A stretch of 18,307 bases of DNA from Gemmatimonadota bacterium. Lineage in GTDB: Bacteria > Gemmatimonadota > Gemmatimonadetes > Longimicrobiales > Gaopeijiaceae. The position numbers and the translations under genes were made by a program. The notes beneath the pieces were generated by a model that had not been told where the DNA came from, made no database searches, and worked only from the letters and a program-made list of their open reading frames with translations. The stretch lies in assembly GCA_012959595.1 (NCBI GenBank), contig DUCW01000142.1, forward strand, positions 1-18,307, read 5' to 3'. Numbering within the stretch: the stretch's first letter is position 1; each line of letters starts with the position of its first letter. Shown piece after piece: positions 7,381 to 14,506 of this stretch.

Positions 7381-9948
7381 ATGTTTGGTACCACTAGGAC
7401 CCATGGGATTCAGCTAGCTTTTGCACTAATCTTTTCTAGTACATTTTTCATTTTACCAATTGAGGGCCAAGAAACAACCCAAAACTCGGTAATCAATCAG
7501 TCGGATAACAACATCCTCAAATCATTTTCCTGGAGAGGTATCGGACCTATTGGTCAGGGTGGCAGAGTGGATGACATAGCTGTATCAAAGGATGACCCAC
7601 ATGTATTTTTTGTCGGTTTTGCCACTGGAGGTCTTTGGAAAACCACGAATAATGGAATCACCTTTAAGCCCGTCTTTGACACTCACCCTACAGCGTCTGT
7701 TGGTGCTATAGCCATTAGTGAATCAGATGCAAACATCGTTTGGGTAGGAACGGGTGAATCAAATAATCGCCAAAGCTCCTCTTTTGGAGCAGGTGTTTAT
7801 CTGTCCACAGACGGTGGGGAAACATTCGGGTCGGTCGGACTAGAAGAAACTCAATCAATCAGCAGAATAGTGACGCATCCAAGTGACCCTAACGTAGCCT
7901 GGGTAGCTGCCAGCGGTCACCTGTTTGGCCCAAACGTGGAAAGGGGTGTATACAAAACCTCAAACAAAGGTGATTCCTGGGAAAAAGTACTCTACGTTGA
8001 TGAAAATACTGGTGCTACCGACCTCCTTATTGACTTCTCAAATCCAGACGTGCTATTTGCTGCTACTTACCAGCGCAGGAGAACAGCTTGTTGTTTTGTT
8101 GGAGGAGGCCCTGGAAGTGGCATTTGGCATTCGTCTGATGGAGGAGAACGTTGGTCGAGGATAGAAGGCAACGGACTCCCCAATGGAACTATGGGACGCA
8201 TTGCCCTGGCAAATACCCAGGCAAATCCTGACATTATTTATGCTCAAATCGAAGTGGCTCCAGACAAAGAAAATGCTTTGTCTGCTGAAGAAACAGCTGA
8301 ACAAGAGCGTCTATCACAAGAGGACTCTCTCCCCGATGACCCACAATACAACGGTATCTGGAGATCTACTGACAAAGGAAATACCTGGGAGTTTAGAAGT
8401 AATGAAAACGGAAGACCTATGTATTTCAGTCAAATAAGAGTGGACCCGATGGACCCTGATTTGGTCTACACAGTTGACCAACGAGTCCACAAATCCACTG
8501 ATGGAGGACAAAACTTCGAGACACTGGAAGGTTATGGACACGTTGATCAACATGCGTTTTGGATCAACCCAGAGAACAGTGATCATGTCATGATTGGAAA
8601 CGACGGTTCATTGGATGTTAGTTATGACCAAGGGGAGAATTGGGAATCCTTCCGAAACTGGGAAGTCGGACAACCATACCACTCTTCCGTCGACATGCGT
8701 CGACCCTATTATGTGTGTACAGGACTTCAGGATAACGGCTCCTGGTGTGGTCCCAGTTCAGTCCGAGGTGAACAGATATTGTCCGAAGATTGGTATCGTG
8801 TGGGAGGGGGAGACGGGTTCTATACGGCAGTGGACCAAACCAATCACCAACAGCTATTCAGTGAATCTCAAAATGGGAATATCCGTAGAGTAAATCTAGA
8901 AACTGGGGAACAGTCGAGTATTCGGCCTCAACCACCTAGGGATGATCAGGATTCCAATATCAGCCCTACACCATCTCAAGATCTAGAAATACGGTGGAAC
9001 TGGAATACTCCGTTTATCCTATCACCACACAACCAAAGAGTGATTTTTGCTGGATCTAATCGACTCTTTAGATCTTTAGATCAGGGTGAAACATGGACGA
9101 TGAGTCCTGAACTCACCAAGAATGTAACCAAAGACGAAATAGAGATAATGGGTCAGTATAACTCTCTCCCGCGTTGTAGACCTTGGATTCGGGGACAGGA
9201 GTGTATCCTTTCCCGAAATGATGGTGTTAGCCAATACAGCACTATCGTTTCCATCACTGAATCAACTCTTCTACCAGGCCTTCTCTGGGTAGGCACAGAC
9301 GATGGAAATATACAAATGAGTAGGGACGGAGGTTCCACCTGGACTGAAGTAGGAAGAAACATCTCTGGAGGCACTCAGAACTACTATGTCTCCAGGGTAG
9401 AGGCATCTCACACGGATCCAGCTACAGCCTATGCCTCTCTGGATGGTCACCGTAGTGATGACCTAAGACCCTACATCTACACGACTCATGATTTCGGAGA
9501 AACCTGGACATCTATAAGCTCCGACCTGCCTCAGTTTGGAAATGTTCGTACAATACGTGAGGACCCCAACAATCATGATCTCCTATACGCAGGTACCGAA
9601 TTTGGTTTCTATATCTCGCTAAATGGAGGTGATACCTGGCAGCGATTCATGAACAACCTCGGTACAACCCGTGTAGATGATGTGCTAGTGCATCCTAGGG
9701 ACAATGACCTTGTGCTCGCAACGCACGGCCGTAGCATCCAAATAATCGATGACATTACCCCTTTACAGAACTTGACCAGTCAAATTCTAGAGATGGACAT
9801 CTATCTCTTCCAGCCTCGAGAAGCAGTACTTTGGAAACAGGATCCTAGGTTTTCTAGATCCGTCACAGGTGCTAAGATCTGGCAAGGAAAGAATGCCTCT
9901 GCGGGAACCAATATCAGTTACTACCTGAGACAGTATCTATTACGGTGA
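7381..9948 (+). CDS. Exported BNR/sortilin (VPS10)-like beta-propeller protein, C-terminus lost by frameshift
   Basis: This is 855 residues with an N-terminal signal peptide (about residues 1-29, ending near PIEGQ). The body is a propeller marked by at least ten Asp-box motifs of the type S-x-D-G-G-x-T-W: STDGGETF, TSNKGDSW, SSDGGERW, STDKGNTW, STDGGQNF, SYDQGENW, SLDQGETW, SRDGGSTW, THDFGETW and SLNGGDTW. These are shared by BNR/sialidase-like and sortilin VPS10 folds. The opening W-R-G-I-G-P-I-G-Q-G-G-R-V is typical of the large bacterial family annotated as VPS10 or glycosyl-hydrolase-like. No sialidase catalytic set is evident and the substrate is unknown. The family normally continues after the ISYYL segment into an Ig/FlgD-like C-terminal domain. 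Here the frame ends in a short unrelated tail (RQYLLR), and the missing part lies in another frame immediately downstream. A good ribosome binding site (AAGGA, 7368-7372) supports the start. Confidence 0.85.
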   Translation: MFGTTRTHGIQLAFALIFSSTFFILPIEGQETTQNSVINQSDNNILKSFSWRGIGPIGQGGRVDDIAVSKDDPHVFFVGFATGGLWKTTNNGITFKPVFDTHPTASVGAIAISESDANIVWVGTGESNNRQSSSFGAGVYLSTDGGETFGSVGLEETQSISRIVTHPSDPNVAWVAASGHLFGPNVERGVYKTSNKGDSWEKVLYVDENTGATDLLIDFSNPDVLFAATYQRRRTACCFVGGGPGSGIWHSSDGGERWSRIEGNGLPNGTMGRIALANTQANPDIIYAQIEVAPDKENALSAEETAEQERLSQEDSLPDDPQYNGIWRSTDKGNTWEFRSNENGRPMYFSQIRVDPMDPDLVYTVDQRVHKSTDGGQNFETLEGYGHVDQHAFWINPENSDHVMIGNDGSLDVSYDQGENWESFRNWEVGQPYHSSVDMRRPYYVCTGLQDNGSWCGPSSVRGEQILSEDWYRVGGGDGFYTAVDQTNHQQLFSESQNGNIRRVNLETGEQSSIRPQPPRDDQDSNISPTPSQDLEIRWNWNTPFILSPHNQRVIFAGSNRLFRSLDQGETWTMSPELTKNVTKDEIEIMGQYNSLPRCRPWIRGQECILSRNDGVSQYSTIVSITESTLLPGLLWVGTDDGNIQMSRDGGSTWTEVGRNISGGTQNYYVSRVEASHTDPATAYASLDGHRSDDLRPYIYTTHDFGETWTSISSDLPQFGNVRTIREDPNNHDLLYAGTEFGFYISLNGGDTWQRFMNNLGTTRVDDVLVHPRDNDLVLATHGRSIQIIDDITPLQNLTSQILEMDIYLFQPREAVLWKQDPRFSRSVTGAKIWQGKNASAGTNISYYLRQYLLR

Positions 9949-10196
9949 CAGATCTGAGAACCGGTGAGACTTGCAGAGAGATGGAGGGTCCCACAATGCA
10001 AGGATTGAACCGAGTTGTCTGGGACCTGAGAGGCAATGCTCCCCCGGTGGAAGAAGGGAGCCGCGGAGGCTTCTTCCGTGGCAACCAAGCTCCAATAGCA
10101 CAACCTGGAACCTACAGAGTCACACTGAAAGTTAGCGATAATAGCTTTTCGCAACTGGTGGATGTGCTCGAAGATGTATGGATAGATGAGAGATAA
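9945..10196 (+). CDS. Detached C-terminal piece of the propeller protein (frameshifted remnant)
   Basis: This frame opens formally at a GTG but reads upstream without a stop, giving ETVSITVTDLRTGETC before and across the stop of the previous frame. The remainder contains GLNRVVWDLRGNAPPVEEG, then AQPGTYRVTLKVSDNSFSQLVDVLEDVWIDER. That is the Ig/FlgD-like C-terminal domain that normally ends proteins of the upstream family (the G-x-N-R-V-V-W-D-L-R and P-G-T-Y-x-V-T-L signatures). I therefore read it as the 3' part of the gene at 7381, separated by a single-base-type shift near 9925-9930. There is no ribosome binding site and no independent signal peptide, so translation as a separate protein is unlikely. 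It could instead be an assembly error. The amidase start at 10186 overlaps its stop at 10194-10196. Confidence 0.75.
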   Translation: MTDLRTGETCREMEGPTMQGLNRVVWDLRGNAPPVEEGSRGGFFRGNQAPIAQPGTYRVTLKVSDNSFSQLVDVLEDVWIDER

Positions 10197-11772
10197 AGCA
10201 TTTAGTAGAAACAACTTGATGATCTTCAGAAAATCATTCTCGGTCATTTGGTTGGCACTGATCATGCTGTCTTGTGATCTGGTGCCCAAACCCATCGATG
10301 TCGTTGACATAACAATTGCCGAGATCCAAGAGAGTATTCTATCGAGGAAAACAACTTGTCGGATGATCGTACAAACCTACTTGGATCGCATCAGTGCTTA
10401 TGATGAATCGACCATCAATGCGATCACAGTCACCAACCCCAATGCACTTTCACGAGCCGATGAAATCGACTTTCTGGTACAGCAAGGTGAAGAGCTAGGA
10501 TCCCTGTTCTGTGCTCCTTTGTTAATAAAAGACAACTTTGATACTCACGATTTGCCAACTACTGGAGGTTCCATTGCATTATTGAACAATTACCCTCCCG
10601 ACGATGCTTTTATGGTACAGAAAATCCGTGAGGCCCACGGAATTGTCCTTGCAAAAACCAACATGGCAGAATGGGCCTTTAGTGCCAGGCAAACTGTCAG
10701 CTCATCCTACGACACCACTGCAAACGCATATGACCTAGATAGAGTTCCAGCAGGATCCAGCGGTGGAACAGCATCAGGAGTAGCAGCCAGTCTCGGCGTT
10801 GCCGGACTCGGGAGTGACACAGGCAATTCAATCCGAGGGCCATCGTCTCATCTAGCTCTAGTAGGTATACGCTCTACAATCGGACTTACTAGCCGAGATG
10901 GTGTCATTCCTCTTTCTTTCGATCGAGACATCGCTGGACCTATGGCTACCTCTGTGGAGGACGCAGCGAGAATTTTTAACGTAGTTGCAGGATATGATCC
11001 TGCCGATCCTTACACGGAAGCTGGACGTGGGCGTAAGCAGGCCGACTACACTGATTTCCTCAAGATTGACGGGCTCCAAGGAGCCAGGATAGCGATAATA
11101 CCGGACATGGTCTATGCAGAAGATGCTGACACAGCCGTCGTAAGGTTATTCGAAAAAGCTGTTTCCGATTTGAGAACACTAGGAGCAGAAGTCATAGATT
11201 CTCTGGATTTTGACCTACAGAAACAACTCGATCGTGAAAACATGTCTTGTCGCCGTTTTCGTTACGACATGTATCAGTACCTATCCTCATTGGGTGAGGA
11301 TGCACCTATCCAAGACGTCCTAGAGGTTTTAGAAAGTGGAGAATACGCTTCTTACACTCAGAATTCCTTGCGAAGCTACGAGAGCCAACCGAAGGACATA
11401 CACCCCGCTCAGGACGAACCGGCCTGTCCTGACTACCTTGAGAATGAGAGTCGCCAAGCATACTTATCTGCTCTAGTCGATGCTATGGACGCAGATCAAA
11501 TCAATGCTGTGATCTATCCAACTTGGAGGAACCCGCCCGCTCACCTAGACAAGGGTAATGAAGAGTACAAAGGTGACAACAGTCAGCTAGTGGCTCCAGC
11601 AACGGGCATGCCCGCAATTACAGTACCTATGGGCTTCACCTACGGTAGACTCCCATCTGGACTCCAGATGGTCGCACGCCCTTACGACGAAGGACTTCTA
11701 TTCAAATATGCATACGCATATGAACAAGAGACTCGGCACCGTAAACCGCCAGATGGATTTCCACCTCTCTAA
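10186..11772 (+). CDS. Exported amidase-signature family amidase (probable lipoprotein)
   Basis: This is 528 residues from the ATG at 10186; an alternative ATG at 10219 gives a cleaner signal peptide (MIFRKSFSVIWLALIMLSC) with a lipobox-like end, M-L-S-C. The amidase-signature Ser-cisSer-Lys triad is complete: K115 in LLIKDNFD, S191/S192 in AGSSGGTASG and the nucleophile S215 in SDTGNSIRGPSS. The spacing (76 and 24 residues) agrees with characterised members such as fatty-acid amide hydrolase. The enzyme hydrolyses a C-N amide bond to release ammonia or an amine; the substrate cannot be read from sequence. It is not a GatA, because no GatB or GatC is nearby and it carries an export signal. 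The start overlaps the stop of the upstream remnant by 11 bases, so it was probably translationally coupled to the propeller gene when that was intact. Confidence 0.9.
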   Translation: MRDKAFSRNNLMIFRKSFSVIWLALIMLSCDLVPKPIDVVDITIAEIQESILSRKTTCRMIVQTYLDRISAYDESTINAITVTNPNALSRADEIDFLVQQGEELGSLFCAPLLIKDNFDTHDLPTTGGSIALLNNYPPDDAFMVQKIREAHGIVLAKTNMAEWAFSARQTVSSSYDTTANAYDLDRVPAGSSGGTASGVAASLGVAGLGSDTGNSIRGPSSHLALVGIRSTIGLTSRDGVIPLSFDRDIAGPMATSVEDAARIFNVVAGYDPADPYTEAGRGRKQADYTDFLKIDGLQGARIAIIPDMVYAEDADTAVVRLFEKAVSDLRTLGAEVIDSLDFDLQKQLDRENMSCRRFRYDMYQYLSSLGEDAPIQDVLEVLESGEYASYTQNSLRSYESQPKDIHPAQDEPACPDYLENESRQAYLSALVDAMDADQINAVIYPTWRNPPAHLDKGNEEYKGDNSQLVAPATGMPAITVPMGFTYGRLPSGLQMVARPYDEGLLFKYAYAYEQETRHRKPPDGFPPL

Positions 11773-11842
11773 ATTCTTCATCCTTGAACCTATGATGTTT
11801 CCGACCTCATACTTGGAGAAAAATAGTGACATGTAGAACAGC

Positions 11843-12283
11843 ATGAATTCGATCCTAATGATGACAGCGATTTTTACCATACAGAGTCTGTTCTCGATGC
11901 CCCTAGTAATTGCTCAAGAAGCGGTGCCCACCCGAGAAGATTATAGTGCATTAATTAGAGAGGTTGATTTTACCATTGGAGATGCCGAACTACACATCGA
12001 CCAGAAATACTGGGGAGATTTAGGCTCAGATACCGATGTGCTGAAGGTCCTCATGGAACAAATCGAGGCGTTCTGGCAGAAGGACAATATTACTCCAGGA
12101 GTCGAACATTCATCGCAGGCACTAGTAGCTATCAGGCAACTGTCGCAGGCCAGCGGACAAGAAAATAACTCCGAAGCCAGACAAGCCGTACAACGACTTA
12201 AGCAACACTTGGCAGCCATTAAAGATCTAGGCCAAGACCACCAGACAGTGACTATTAGGTCGAACTTGCCGTTTTATGCTTAG
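11843..12283 (+). CDS. Small secreted helical protein of unknown function
   Basis: This is 146 residues that I do not recognise. It has a signal peptide (MNSILMMTAIFTIQSLFSMPLVIAQ, cleavage likely after LVIAQ or nearby), leaving a mature protein of about 120 residues. The mature part is mostly amphipathic helix: a segment from about residue 61 (DTDVLKVLMEQIEAFW), then HSSQALVAIRQLSQASG and EARQAVQRLKQHLAAIKDLG. It has no cysteine and no CxxCH haem site, although the helical arrangement loosely recalls four-helix-bundle proteins such as cytochrome c'. It lies 70 bases after the amidase and about 24 bases before the cyclophilin lipoprotein, in the same direction, so co-transcription with either is possible. 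The Shine-Dalgarno match is poor. The consistent signal peptide and codon use argue for a real gene. Confidence 0.7.
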   Translation: MNSILMMTAIFTIQSLFSMPLVIAQEAVPTREDYSALIREVDFTIGDAELHIDQKYWGDLGSDTDVLKVLMEQIEAFWQKDNITPGVEHSSQALVAIRQLSQASGQENNSEARQAVQRLKQHLAAIKDLGQDHQTVTIRSNLPFYA

Positions 12284-12307
12284 ATCCCGCCAAGGGTATT
12301 ACAGCAA

Positions 12308-12940
12308 ATGACCACCTGGAAATTCGTGCTAGTTTCAGTGTTACTCCTACAAACTGGGTGTGACTCGTCTCGGGCTCTATGGGCCCCATCTCAGGCTCAT
12401 CTACAACAAGCTCCCGATTCTTTCTCTGTGATCTTTGAGACAAGTGTAGGAGATTTCCAGATGATGCTATATCGGAACTGGTCCCCTATTGCTGTTGATA
12501 GGGTCCATTACCTTTCTCGTCATTCTTTTTTTTCGGGATCACGATTTTTCCGAATCAATCCTTCTGTAGTGCAGTTTGGTTACTCAGGGCAACCAGCCCT
12601 TGATTCTATTTGGAGAATGTTACCTATAGAAGATGAACCCGTTATTTCCAGTAATGTCCGAAGTACGGTGTCGTTTGCCAGGGGCGGACCTAACTCCCGT
12701 GACTTCCAATTGTTTATCAATATTGCAGATAATCAGCACTACGATACATGCTGTGATGGCGGATTCCCACCGATCGGAAAAATTGTTAGTGGGATGGAAG
12801 TGATCCAATTGCTCAATGACGAGCATGGTGAGGACCCTGTATACTATCAAGATTCTATAATGCTCCTGGGAAATGAATTCTTAGATCGACAATATCCACG
12901 GCTTGACACTATACAAAATACTCGAATCGGAAGATTTTGA
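12308..12940 (+). CDS. Cyclophilin-type peptidyl-prolyl isomerase, probable lipoprotein
   Basis: This is 210 residues. The first 18 form a lipoprotein-type leader ending in LLLQTGC, with C18 as the likely lipidated residue; the -3 residue is Gln, which is unusual. The rest is a bacterial cyclophilin: SVIFETSVGDFQMMLY at the first strands, SRFFRINPSVVQFG with the catalytic Arg at R82, then SFARGGPNSRDFQLFIN (122-138), the best-conserved active-site block, and GFPPIGKIVSGMEVIQLL near the end. Compared with the usual loop R-x-x-P-x-F-x-x-Q, this protein lacks one residue and the conserved Phe. A folding-helper role at the membrane or in the periplasm is expected for the many exported neighbours. 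It stops at a TGA, 22 bases before the next open frame. Confidence 0.88.
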   Translation: MTTWKFVLVSVLLLQTGCDSSRALWAPSQAHLQQAPDSFSVIFETSVGDFQMMLYRNWSPIAVDRVHYLSRHSFFSGSRFFRINPSVVQFGYSGQPALDSIWRMLPIEDEPVISSNVRSTVSFARGGPNSRDFQLFINIADNQHYDTCCDGGFPPIGKIVSGMEVIQLLNDEHGEDPVYYQDSIMLLGNEFLDRQYPRLDTIQNTRIGRF

Positions 12941-12962
12941 GATTCAGTGAAATGTTAACCTC

Positions 12963-13349
12963 ATGATGAAACAAATCTGGCCAGCTGAACGTACAAAAAA
13001 GTTTGAACAAGCCGCCTTCGTCTACCTATACGTCGCAATCCTTTACGAATCGACAGTGTACGTCATGTTCGACGCCAACATCTTACCAGTGCGTCTGGGG
13101 CCACCCATAATATGGCTGATCGCCTGAGGCCTCATTGCACTCAGTGTCTTCCTAGGACTTTATTATTGGAAAAATGTCTGGATCGCCCGTGCGATCTGGA
13201 CACTACAAGCATTTAGATTCCCAGGACTGATCACTGGGGCCTTTTTTCCCCAACCAGATACTTTGACACCAACTACTTTTTACATAGCAGCCCTGGCAGT
13301 GGTCTCGATCAATTTTTGGACACTCGCACGAGCGAGTTGGGATCTATAA
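12963..13349 (+). pseudogene. Small integral membrane protein gene with one in-frame TGA
   Basis: From the ATG at 12963 the frame runs 128 codons to the TAA at 13347-13349, broken only by a TGA at codon 55 (13125-13127). The first part reads MKQIWPAERTKKFEQAAFVYLYVAILYEST and on to LGPPIIWLIA. The second begins GLIALSVFLGLYYWKNVWIARAIWTL and ends INFWTLARASWDL. Both halves have the same hydrophobic and aromatic character, and together they would form about four membrane helices. The stop falls inside the second helix, where Trp (TGG), Leu (TTA) or Gly (GGA) would each be one base away. Reading onward in frame for 73 more codons without a second stop, with coherent membrane helices, shows that this was one gene. 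I do not recognise the family. It could be a recent nonsense mutation, a sequencing error or a readthrough site. There is no strong ribosome binding site. Confidence 0.7.
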
Positions 13350-13371
13350 GTTAAACATTGAAATTTCAAGA

Positions 13372-13401
13372 TCGACAATTTTTGTGAATGGATCATAGAT
13401 T
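13372..13401 (+). promoter_or_regulatory. Candidate promoter of the NHL-repeat gene
   Basis: TCGACA at 13372-13377 matches the -35 consensus at five of six positions, and TAGATT at 13396-13401 matches the -10 box at four of six, with an 18-base spacer. This would give a leader of about 20 bases before the gene at 13428. A perfect 12-base palindrome, TTGAAATTTCAA, lies just upstream at 13358-13369 and could be a regulator site. Consensus matching only. Confidence 0.3.
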
Positions 13402-13416
13402 GTAACCTTACAGTTC

Positions 13417-13422
13417 AGGAGA
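13417..13422 (+). promoter_or_regulatory. Ribosome binding site of the NHL-repeat gene
   Basis: AGGAGA sits five bases before the ATG at 13428 and fixes that start, which also begins a signal peptide. Confidence 0.7.
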
Positions 13423-13427
13423 ACATC

Positions 13428-14441
13428 ATGACGTCATTAGCACTTAGAGCATTTTTTGTTTTGGTCACCTTGACTGTTGGAGGAGCTGTTGGCAGTGAAG
13501 CACAAAACCATGCCCCCAACCCGTATACTACCATCCCACTGTGGGGAGAACTCCCAGAAGGTCGTGAATGGGGATCAACAAGTGCAATCTATCCAGGGCC
13601 AAATGGAACCATTTGGGTAGGGGAACGCTGTGGGCAAAATGACTGTAGTGACAGACCCGATGTGGATCCCATCCTTCATTTTGATCATGACGGAAAACTC
13701 ATAAATAGCTTTGGGGCGGGAATGATAGTTTGGCCACATGGACTCCATGTGGACGCCGAACACAATGTTTGGGTCGCTGATGCTCGTGGAGATGGAGAAC
13801 GCGGTCATCAGGTGCACAAATTCAGTCCGGATGGGGAACTGCTCATGAGTCTGGGGACTGCAGGCGTGGCCGCACTGGGAGAGACCACTTTCGACCAACC
13901 TTCTGACATCCTTGTAGCACCCAATGGAGATATCTTCGTAGTCGACGGCCACGGAGCTAGCGGTAATAACCGTGTAGTAAAATTTTCCAGCGATGGAGCT
14001 TTCATAAAAGAATGGGGTGGAACTGGAAAAGAGCACGGTGAATTCAGAGATCCACACGCTCTGGCGATGGACTCTCAAGGACGTCTATTTGTAGCTGATC
14101 GTTCAAATGCTAGGCTTCAAATTTTTGACCAGGAAGGGAACCATATCGCTACATGGACTCAATTTGGTCGGCCAAGCGGACTCTTTATTGATAAGAACGA
14201 CATACTATATTCCGCCGATTCAGAATCTAACAATACTTGGGGTGCTAATCCTGGATGGAAACGAGGTATCCGTATTGGGAGTGCCATAGATGGAATGGTG
14301 ACCGCGTTTATACCTGATCCTGAACCAGACCCAGACAACGCTGGAACAACCGCCGCAGAGGGTGTAATGGTAGACGATGAGGGGAACATCTATGGTGCAG
14401 AAGTCGGTCCTAGGATGGTCAAAAAATATGTAAAAAACTAG
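13428..14441 (+). CDS. Exported NHL-repeat six-bladed beta-propeller protein
   Basis: This is 337 residues. A signal peptide covers about residues 1-25 (hydrophobic AFFVLVTLTVGGAVG, ending SEA). The rest consists of NHL blades, seen as repeated units of hydrophobic strand, D-x-x-G-x-hydrophobic-hydrophobic-V-A-D and a K-F-S-x-D-G turn: GLHVDAEHNVWVADARGDG, VHKFSPDGELLMSLG, DILVAPNGDIFVVDGHG, VVKFSSDGAFIKEWG, ALAMDSQGRLFVADRSNARLQIF, GLFIDKNDILYSADSESN and GVMVDDEGNIYGAEVG. Similar exported proteins are often annotated as peptidyl-alpha-hydroxyglycine alpha-amidating lyase-like, but no activity can be assigned from the sequence; ligand binding or an uncharacterised lyase is equally possible. 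It has its own promoter-like element and a strong ribosome binding site, and ends in an intrinsic terminator, so it is probably transcribed alone. Confidence 0.9.
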   Translation: MTSLALRAFFVLVTLTVGGAVGSEAQNHAPNPYTTIPLWGELPEGREWGSTSAIYPGPNGTIWVGERCGQNDCSDRPDVDPILHFDHDGKLINSFGAGMIVWPHGLHVDAEHNVWVADARGDGERGHQVHKFSPDGELLMSLGTAGVAALGETTFDQPSDILVAPNGDIFVVDGHGASGNNRVVKFSSDGAFIKEWGGTGKEHGEFRDPHALAMDSQGRLFVADRSNARLQIFDQEGNHIATWTQFGRPSGLFIDKNDILYSADSESNNTWGANPGWKRGIRIGSAIDGMVTAFIPDPEPDPDNAGTTAAEGVMVDDEGNIYGAEVGPRMVKKYVKN

Positions 14442-14460
14442 TCGCGAGATTTAGTATTGA

Positions 14461-14506
14461 CGAAAGGAGATTTTGGAATTCTATTCTGGAATCTCCTTTC
14501 GTTTTT
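14461..14506 (+). terminator. Intrinsic terminator of the NHL gene, lying inside the end of the ABC-F gene
   Basis: A perfect 12-bp stem pairs CGAAAGGAGATT (14461-14472) with AATCTCCTTTCG (14490-14501) around a 17-base loop and is followed directly by TTTTT (14502-14506). On the plus strand this is a standard Rho-independent terminator. The right arm and T run overlap the last codons of the convergent ABC-F gene. On the minus strand no T run follows, so it should work mainly for the NHL gene. Confidence 0.8.

Noticed and set aside
9918..9950. Programmed ribosomal frameshift in the propeller gene
   Set aside because: There is no slippery heptamer at the junction and no strong downstream stimulatory structure, so mutation or sequencing error is simpler.
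9921..10310. 129-residue minus-strand open frame opposite the propeller remnant and the amidase start
   Set aside because: The plus strand carries recognisable family sequence here; the minus-strand frame has no recognisable domain.
13125..13127. Selenocysteine at the in-frame TGA
   Set aside because: The codon sits in a membrane helix with no redox motif, and no SECIS-like hairpin is seen just downstream.
13322..13337. Inverted repeat ACTCGC-ACGA-GCGAGT at the end of the broken membrane gene as a terminator
   Set aside because: The stem has only six pairs, lies before the stop codon, and is not followed by a T run.
13575..14078. 167-residue open frame on the minus strand inside the NHL gene
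   Set aside because: It lies wholly opposite a well-supported gene, has no family motifs and no credible ribosome binding site.
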